Shown: positions 59,244 through 64,000 of the stretch, piece after piece
Position numbering within the stretch: the first letter of the stretch is position 1
Layout of the letters: each line of letters opens with the position of its first letter
Source: Dyella_A sp049445995
Lineage (GTDB): Bacteria; Pseudomonadota; Gammaproteobacteria; Xanthomonadales; Rhodanobacteraceae
Assembly: GCF_049445995.1 (NCBI RefSeq)
Contig: NZ_JBMSDZ010000007.1
Span: 62,001-126,000 of the forward strand
Reading direction: 5' to 3'
DNA length: 64,000 bases
The notes under the pieces: generated by a model
Told to the model about the DNA's origin: nothing
What the model saw: the letters and a program-made list of their open reading frames with translations, nothing else
The model's database searches: none
Position numbers and translations under genes: made by a program

Positions 59244-59672
59244 ATGAAAACGTTCAGCGCCAAGCCGGAAAGCGTCAAGCGCGACTGGTTCGTGATCGAC
59301 GCCACGGACAAGACGCTCGGTCGTCTGTCCACCGAGATTGCGCGCCGCCTGCGCGGCAAGCACAAGCCGGAATTCACCCCGCACGTCGACACCGGCGACT
59401 ACATCGTCGTGGTCAATGCGCAGAAGGTGGCCGTCACCGGTGCCAAGCTGGACGACAAGAAGTATCACCGTTTCACGGGTTACGTCGGCAACCTCAAGAC
59501 CACCAACCTGCGCGATCTGCTGGCCACCCACCCCGAGCGCGTGATCGAGATCGCCGTGAAGGGCATGTTGCCGAAGAACCCGCTGGGCCGCGCGATGTAT
59601 CGCAAGCTCAAGGTCTACGGCGGTGCCGAACATCCGCACACCGCCCAGCAGCCGCAGGCGCTGGAGCTGTAA
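59244..59672 (+). CDS. rplM: Large ribosomal subunit protein L13, 142 aa
   Basis: L13 is an early-assembly protein of the 50S subunit. The start MKTFSAKPESVKRDWFVIDA, the core GRLSTEIARRLRGKHKPEF, and the signature VKGMLPKNPLGRAMYRKLKV are diagnostic. Length is normal. It precedes rpsI by 61 bases, the standard bacterial pair. Relatives of L13 can act on their own message; no clear leader structure beyond a small hairpin was seen. Confidence 0.98.
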   Translation: MKTFSAKPESVKRDWFVIDATDKTLGRLSTEIARRLRGKHKPEFTPHVDTGDYIVVVNAQKVAVTGAKLDDKKYHRFTGYVGNLKTTNLRDLLATHPERVIEIAVKGMLPKNPLGRAMYRKLKVYGGAEHPHTAQQPQALEL

Positions 59673-59733
59673 CGCGATTCCCTCGCAAGAGCCCGCACAT
59701 CCCCGTGCGGACTTTTAAACAAGAGCAAACATC

Positions 59734-60126
59734 ATGGCGATTCAGCAGAATTACGGCACCGGCCGCCGCAAGACCTCCGCCGCCCGCGTGTTCCTGCGCA
59801 AGGGTAGCGGTGCGATCGAAGTGAACGGCAAGACCCTCGAGCAGTTCTTCGGCCGCGAGACCTCGCGCATGATCGTGCGCCAGCCGCTCGAACTGACCCA
59901 GAGTACCGACAAGTTCGACATCAAGGTCACCGTCGCCGGTGGCGGCATCACCGGCCAGGCCGGCGCGATCCGTCTGGGCATTGCCCGCGCGCTGATCGAG
60001 TACGACGAAACGCTGAAGCAGCCGCTGCGCAAGGCCGGCTTCGTGACCCGCGACGCCCGCGAGGTCGAGCGCAAGAAGATCGGTCTGCACAAGGCCCGTC
60101 GTGCCACCCAGTTCTCCAAGCGCTAA
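59734..60126 (+). CDS. rpsI: Small ribosomal subunit protein S9, 130 aa
   Basis: S9 sits in the head of the 30S subunit with its C-terminal tail reaching the P-site tRNA. It begins YGTGRRKTSAARVFLRKGSG, has GGGITGQAGAIRLGIARAL, and ends in the basic tail KARRATQFSKR. It shares a transcript with rplM, and the tRNA-Gln gene follows within 13 bases, so all three may be made together. Confidence 0.98.
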   Translation: MAIQQNYGTGRRKTSAARVFLRKGSGAIEVNGKTLEQFFGRETSRMIVRQPLELTQSTDKFDIKVTVAGGGITGQAGAIRLGIARALIEYDETLKQPLRKAGFVTRDAREVERKKIGLHKARRATQFSKR

Positions 60127-60139
60127 ACTCACGTCTCAT

Positions 60140-60214
60140 AGCCCCGTCGCCAAGTGGTAAGGCACCTGACTCTGACTCAGGCATTCGGTGGTTCGAATCC
60201 ATCCGGGGCTGCCA
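60140..60214 (+). tRNA. tRNA-Gln, anticodon CTG
   Basis: A complete cloverleaf of 75 bases. Acceptor arms AGCCCCG and CGGGGCT pair, followed by G and an encoded CCA. The anticodon stem CCTGA/TCAGG holds the loop CTCTGAC with anticodon CTG, and the T loop is GGTTCGAATCC. The D arm includes AAGTGGTAAGG. It lies directly behind rpsI and before a strong terminator. Confidence 0.95.
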
Positions 60215-60249
60215 AACAAGACGCCGGTCGGCGGTAGCGATCGGCACAG

Positions 60250-60277
60250 AAAACCCGCCTCTCGGCGGGTTTTTTTG
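60250..60277. terminator. Bidirectional intrinsic terminator between tRNA-Gln and rpiA
   Basis: The arms AACCCGCC and GGCGGGTT are followed by a T7 run on the plus strand. On the minus strand the stem is followed by TTTTC. It ends the rplM-rpsI-tRNA transcript and can also stop rpiA transcription. Confidence 0.88.
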
Positions 60278-60304
60278 TTGGTTGCAGCAGGACCGCGGTG
60301 GCAC

Positions 60305-60940
60305 TCAGATCTGACGATCGCCCACCAGCACGATGTCGGCCGGACGGCGGGCGAACAGGCCCACGCTGACGATGCCGGGCAGCTGGTTGAGATCGGTCTC
60401 CAGCGCGACCGGGTCGGTGATCTGCCAGCCGTGCACGTCGATGATCCAGTTGCCGTTGTCGGTGACCACGCCGTCGCGCCACACCGGATGGCCGCCGCGG
60501 CGGGCGATCTCGCGGCCGATCAGGCTGCGCGCCATCGGGATCACCTCGATCGGCAGCGGGAACTTGCCGAGCACGTCGACCTGCTTGCTCGAATCGATGA
60601 TGCAGACGAACTTCGCGCTGGCCTCGGCGATGATCTTCTCGCGCGTCAGCGCGGCGCCGCCGCCCTTGATCAGGCGCTTGTGCGGATCGCATTCGTCGGC
60701 GCCGTCCACGTACAGCGCCAGCGGGCCGCTGCTGTTGAGGTCGAGCACCTCGATGCCGTGCTTCTTCAGCTGCGCGGTCGACTGCTCCGAGCTCGACACG
60801 GCACCGCGGATGCGCTCGCGCAGATCGGCCAGCGCGTCGATGAAGTAGGCCACCGTCGAGCCGGTGCCGACGCCCACGATGGCGCCGTCCTCGACAAAGC
60901 GGATGGCGGCTTCGCCGGCGAGTTTCTTTTCGTTGCTCAT
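60305..60940 (-). CDS. rpiA: Ribose-5-phosphate isomerase A, 211 aa
   Basis: RpiA interconverts ribose 5-phosphate and ribulose 5-phosphate in the pentose phosphate pathway. The phosphate loop is GAIVGVGTGSTVAYFIDAL, and the catalytic region is ALYVDGADECDPHKRLIKGGGAALTREKI. The ATG at 60940 gives the usual start MSNEKKLAGEAA. Length is normal. It is the last of a minus-strand run of three; the EVE gene stops 53 bases upstream of this start. Confidence 0.95.
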   Translation of the reverse strand: MSNEKKLAGEAAIRFVEDGAIVGVGTGSTVAYFIDALADLRERIRGAVSSSEQSTAQLKKHGIEVLDLNSSGPLALYVDGADECDPHKRLIKGGGAALTREKIIAEASAKFVCIIDSSKQVDVLGKFPLPIEVIPMARSLIGREIARRGGHPVWRDGVVTDNGNWIIDVHGWQITDPVALETDLNQLPGIVSVGLFARRPADIVLVGDRQI

Positions 60941-60993
60941 GGGAAGGAATTCCGGAACGGGAGAGGAAAGTCGTGCCGCCGGGCCGGCCGGCG

Positions 60994-61487
<494 letters not shown>

Positions 61488-61491
<4 letters not shown>

Positions 61492-62105
61492 GCGGGCGTC
61501 TCGTGGCTGCGTTCGGCGTGGCAATCGATCAGTTCGCGGTCGGTGGCGACGAAATCCAGCGGCACGTCCCAGCGCGCGGGCTCGATCGCGTCCACTTCCT
61601 GGAAATCGTAGGCGATGCCCACCAGCAATGGTTCGGTGGGGCGCGCCTGTTCGTTGAGGAAGGCGAAGCTGCGGTCGTAGTAGCCGCCGCCGTGCCCCAG
61701 CCGCTGGCCGCGACGGTCGAACGCCAGCAGCGGCACCAGCACCAGGTCGAGCTGGAACGGCGCCAGCGGCGCGGTCACATGCACCGGTTCGGGGATGCCG
61801 TGGCGATTGGGCTCCACCGCATCGCCGGCGCTCCACGGGGCGAAGCGCAGCTGGCGCTCGGCGCCGAGCAGCGGCAGCAGGAACTGCTGGCCGCGCGCGA
61901 GCAGGGGCGGAATCACCAGGTTCAGCGCCAACTCGCCGTTCACCGCCCAGTAGCCGGCCACGCGTGCATCGGTGTGGTATTCGGGCAACTGCTCAAGGCT
62001 GCGGCGCAGGCCCTGGGCGGCGGCGATGCGCTGCTGCGGAGTGAGCGCCTTGCGCCGCTCGCTGAGGCGCTGGCGAAGCTCGCGTCGCTGGGCGATGGCA
62101 TCCAC
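61488..62105 (-). CDS. 5-formyltetrahydrofolate cyclo-ligase, 205 aa
   Basis: The enzyme uses ATP to convert 5-formyl-THF to 5,10-methenyl-THF. Marks include RRELRQRLSERRKALTP, VAGYWAVNGELALNLVIPP, and the conserved DRRGQRLGHGGGYYDRSFAFL. I chose the GTG at 62105, with a GGGAGA site, over a TTG at 62201 because the latter would begin inside the 6S RNA. The 6S RNA gene directly upstream mirrors the ssrS-ygfA order of enterobacteria. Linked to stationary-phase folate use through that order. Confidence 0.93.
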
Positions 62106-62189
62106 GGTCGCGTGTCTCCCGGTGGGCGCGCCGACGGGCGCTGCCGACAACACACCGGCCGGCGCCTGGGCGTCGGCCGGTGTGGAAAA

Positions 62190-62387
62190 AGGTGGCGTCA
62201 ACCGCGATGCCGCTGCCCACCGAACGACCTTGATCCACGAGGATCAGGTGGGAGGGTTGTCCAGGCTTCGAGGCTTTCCGCACGCGGCGGACATGCACAA
62301 CAGCCTGAATGCAACCGACCCGGGGCCGTATGTAGGAACAAGGCAAATGTAAGAGTGTGCTGGCGCACACCGCAGAAAACGCCGTCC
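62190..62387 (-). ncRNA. ssrS: 6S RNA
   Basis: 6S RNA mimics an open promoter and sequesters sigma-70 RNA polymerase. The closing stem is visible: GGCGTT and GCGGTG near the 5' end pair with GACGCC and CATCGC near the 3' end. Between them are a large bulge region and the internal hairpin CCTGATCCTCGTGGATCAAGG, followed by GGTGGGCAGCGGCATC, close to the E. coli 3' half. A TAAAAT box lies just upstream (minus strand) and a T5 run just downstream. Position between zapA and 5-FTHF cyclo-ligase matches known ssrS loci. Ends are accurate to a few bases only. Confidence 0.82.
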
Positions 62388-62448
62388 CGGATTTTATCAG
62401 CAACGCTATCGTCGTGCCCGCGCCGTGGCACCTTGCGGCAGACGCAGT

Positions 62449-62763
62449 TCAGGCCCGCGGCGGCGTCGGCTCCAGCGCCGCTTCGAGCTTGCGGCGCAGC
62501 GCGGCCAGGCCGTCGGTCAGGCTCTGGTCGGCGCCGGAATGCTGCTTGCGCAGGGCGAGGAACTCGTGGGTGACGCTGATCGCCGCCAGTACCGCGAGGC
62601 GGTCGAAGCCGGGCGTCTTGGCGTTGGCGCGCAGCTCGCGCATCTTGCGGTCCAGGTAGCTGGCCGCTTCCAGCAGGCCCTCGCGCTCTTCCGGCGCGCA
62701 GGCGATCAGGAACTCGCGGTCGATCAGCCGCAGCGCGACCGGTTCGCTGGCAGGGGTGCTCAT
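62449..62763 (-). CDS. zapA: Cell division protein ZapA, 104 aa
   Basis: ZapA bundles FtsZ filaments at the division site. The N-terminal region ALRLIDREFLIACAPEEREG and the AASYLDRKMRELRANAKTPG segment are typical, followed by a helix with DRLAVLAAISVTHEFLALRK and a coiled-coil tail. Length is normal. It lies one base downstream of the ZapB-like gene's stop, so the two are coupled, and 6S RNA follows. Confidence 0.93.
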   Translation of the reverse strand: MSTPASEPVALRLIDREFLIACAPEEREGLLEAASYLDRKMRELRANAKTPGFDRLAVLAAISVTHEFLALRKQHSGADQSLTDGLAALRRKLEAALEPTPPRA

Positions 62764-62764
62764 A

Positions 62765-62989
62765 TCAGCTGTTGCTCTCGAGGGCCTTGAGGCGCTGGAT
62801 CATCGCTTCCACCCGGCCGCGCGCCTGTTCGTTGCGCGCCATCAGGCCGGCGCGCTCGTTGGCGAGCTGCTCCTGGCTATGGCGCAGGCTGCGGTTTTCC
62901 TCGGACAGGCGGCGCACGGTCTCGATCAGCTGATCGACCTGGCGGTTCAGCGCGGCGAGTTCCTGTTGGAGATCGGGCGGCGTGCTCAT
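62765..62989 (-). CDS. Small coiled-coil protein, ZapB-like (TIGR02449 type), 74 aa
   Basis: Nearly the whole protein is a coiled coil: LQQELAALNRQVDQLIETVR, then LSEENRSLRHSQEQLANERA and VEAMIQRLKALE. It matches the short coiled-coil family typically encoded directly before zapA. A division role by partnership with ZapA is likely but not shown. The start MSTPPD lies at 62989, divergent from ygfB. Confidence 0.88.
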   Translation of the reverse strand: MSTPPDLQQELAALNRQVDQLIETVRRLSEENRSLRHSQEQLANERAGLMARNEQARGRVEAMIQRLKALESNS

Positions 62990-63090
62990 GGGCCGAAACT
63001 ATATCAGCAGGCCGGCGCAAAACTGCGCTCCGGGACGCTCTTCGGGGGGCGAGGCGGTAGACTGCCGCCCTGCCTTTGAAGGAGCCCGCC

Positions 63091-63654
63091 ATGACGGCCG
63101 CCGCCCGTGTCGAATACGACGATCTGGACGACCTCACGCACCGCCTGAAACTGGGTGCCACGCCCAGCGAACTGCACGGCTCGCTGAGCGGCTTCCTGGC
63201 CGGCGGCGGGCGCATGGGCCGCCATCCGCTGCTGGCGGTGCTGCACCTCGATGGCGAGGCGCCGAATCCCACGGCCGCCGACACCGCCCTGCTGGAACGC
63301 CTGTCGCGCCAGGCCGCCGACCAGCTTGCCGACCCGGAACTGGGCTTCGAGCCGATGCTGCCGGAGGACGACCGTCCGCTGGTCGAGCGCGCCGAAGCCA
63401 CGGTGGAATGGTGCCGTGGTTTTCTCGGCGGCTTCGGGCTGGCCGGCTCGGCATCGCACGCGCGCCTGTCCGAGGAGGCGCAGGAAGTGCTGCGCGACCT
63501 GGGCACCATCGCCTCCTCCCGCCTCGACTTCGGCAGCGAGGACGAGGACGAGGACGCGCTGATCGAGGTGCACGAGTTCGTGCGGGTGGGCGCAATGCTG
63601 CTGCACGCCGAGTGCGCGCGCGATCCGGCCGCCGGCAACGATACCCTGCATTGA
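63091..63654 (+). CDS. ygfB: UPF0149/YgfB-family protein, 187 aa
   Basis: The YgfB fold is visible through ATPSELHGSLSGFLAGGGRM at the start, EWCRGFLGGFGLAG in the middle, and LIEVHEFVRVGAMLLHAEC at the end, with an acidic linker (GSEDEDEDALIE). Members are conserved next to pepP and ubiH in gammaproteobacteria; in Pseudomonas a YgfB protein affects amidase expression. The ATG at 63091 has an AAGGAG site. pepP starts 12 bases after its stop. Confidence 0.92.
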   Translation: MTAAARVEYDDLDDLTHRLKLGATPSELHGSLSGFLAGGGRMGRHPLLAVLHLDGEAPNPTAADTALLERLSRQAADQLADPELGFEPMLPEDDRPLVERAEATVEWCRGFLGGFGLAGSASHARLSEEAQEVLRDLGTIASSRLDFGSEDEDEDALIEVHEFVRVGAMLLHAECARDPAAGNDTLH

Positions 63655-63666
63655 CGTGCGTCGCCC

Positions 63667-64000
63667 TTGATCACGCCGGCCGAATTCGCCCGCCGCCGCC
63701 GCCAGCTGATGCATCTGGCAGGCGAGGATGCCGTGGTGCTGGTCGCCGCCGCGCCCGAGCGCATGCGCAACGCCGACGCGGCGTGGCCGTACCGGCAGGA
63801 TTCGGACTTCCACTATCTGTGCGGCTTCCCGGAGCCCGACGCGGTGCTGGCGCTGCTGCCGGGGCGCCGGCACGGCGAGGCGGTGCTGTTCTGCCGCGAG
63901 CACGACGACGAGCGCGCGCGCTGGCACGGCGCGTCCGTCGGCACCGGGCAGGCGGTGACCGCGTTCGGCATGGACGACGCGTTTCCGATCGACGACATCG
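63667..64000 (+). CDS. pepP: Xaa-Pro aminopeptidase PepP, N-terminal part, cut by the window edge
   Basis: The visible 111 codons form the N-terminal creatinase-like domain of aminopeptidase P: ITPAEFARRRRQLMHLAGED, then RNADAAWPYRQDSDFHYLCG, FPEPDAVLALLPG and CREHDDERARWHG. The metal-binding C-terminal half lies beyond the window. I chose the TTG at 63667, which gives the usual start; an ATG 15 codons later is less likely. It follows ygfB by 12 bases, as in relatives. Confidence 0.88.
   Translation, partial: MITPAEFARRRRQLMHLAGEDAVVLVAAAPERMRNADAAWPYRQDSDFHYLCGFPEPDAVLALLPGRRHGEAVLFCREHDDERARWHGASVGTGQAVTAFGMDDAFPIDDI

Overview
The window is a GC-rich chromosomal segment from a gammaproteobacterium of the Xanthomonadales, most likely the Rhodanobacteraceae (Dyella, Rhodanobacter or Luteibacter type). 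The evidence is gene order and gene families together: trpGDC, HAD phosphatase, clp, speD, coq7, rplM, rpsI; zapA, 6S RNA, 5-FTHF cyclo-ligase; an Oar-like TonB-dependent receptor; and a dispersed palindrome with the arm TAGGAGCGCACCCTGTGCGC that I recall from this group. No plasmid, prophage, CRISPR array or intact insertion sequence was seen.

Layout. 1-12.4 kb is mostly core: a cytochrome c, djlA, rpe, two tiny minus-strand genes with a possible structured RNA, a two-component system of the 'dedicated sortase' type with a secreted protein gene between regulator and kinase, a TonB-domain protein, a split GYF/pilin-like gene, trpE and a SWIM zinc-finger protein. 12.6-20.3 kb is a defence operon of five genes overlapping start to stop: AlbA/Schlafen-type ATPase, ParA-like ATPase, type III methylase (Mod), RhuM and type III restriction helicase-nuclease (Res). 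A gene with an internal deletion follows. 21.2-31.2 kb is recC-recB-recD, with an extra AAA ATPase gene inserted between recB and recD and overlapping the recD start.

31.4-50.4 kb looks like a locus for breaking down and importing peptidoglycan peptides. The minus-strand half encodes an amidase lipoprotein, a VanX-like D-Ala-D-Ala dipeptidase, a serine hydrolase, an M19 dipeptidase, diaminopimelate decarboxylase, a TonB receptor and a transglutaminase. The plus-strand half encodes a DUF819 transporter, an NlpC/P60 endopeptidase, a dipeptide epimerase, an RpiR/MurR regulator, an L,D-transpeptidase, a DAACS symporter and a FAD amine oxidase. A perfect palindrome between the divergent halves is a plausible operator. 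In two adjacent secreted enzymes, dispersed palindromes have become coding sequence just before the signal-peptide core.

50.4-52.6 kb holds hipBA between two gene fragments, one like HsdM and one like a YgjP metallopeptidase, which suggests a decayed type I restriction locus. 52.7-64 kb is core: trpGDC, HAD, truncated GNAT, clp, speD, coq7, rplM-rpsI-tRNA-Gln, rpiA, EVE protein, 5-FTHF cyclo-ligase, 6S RNA, zapA, a ZapB-like coiled coil, ygfB, and the start of pepP cut by the window edge.
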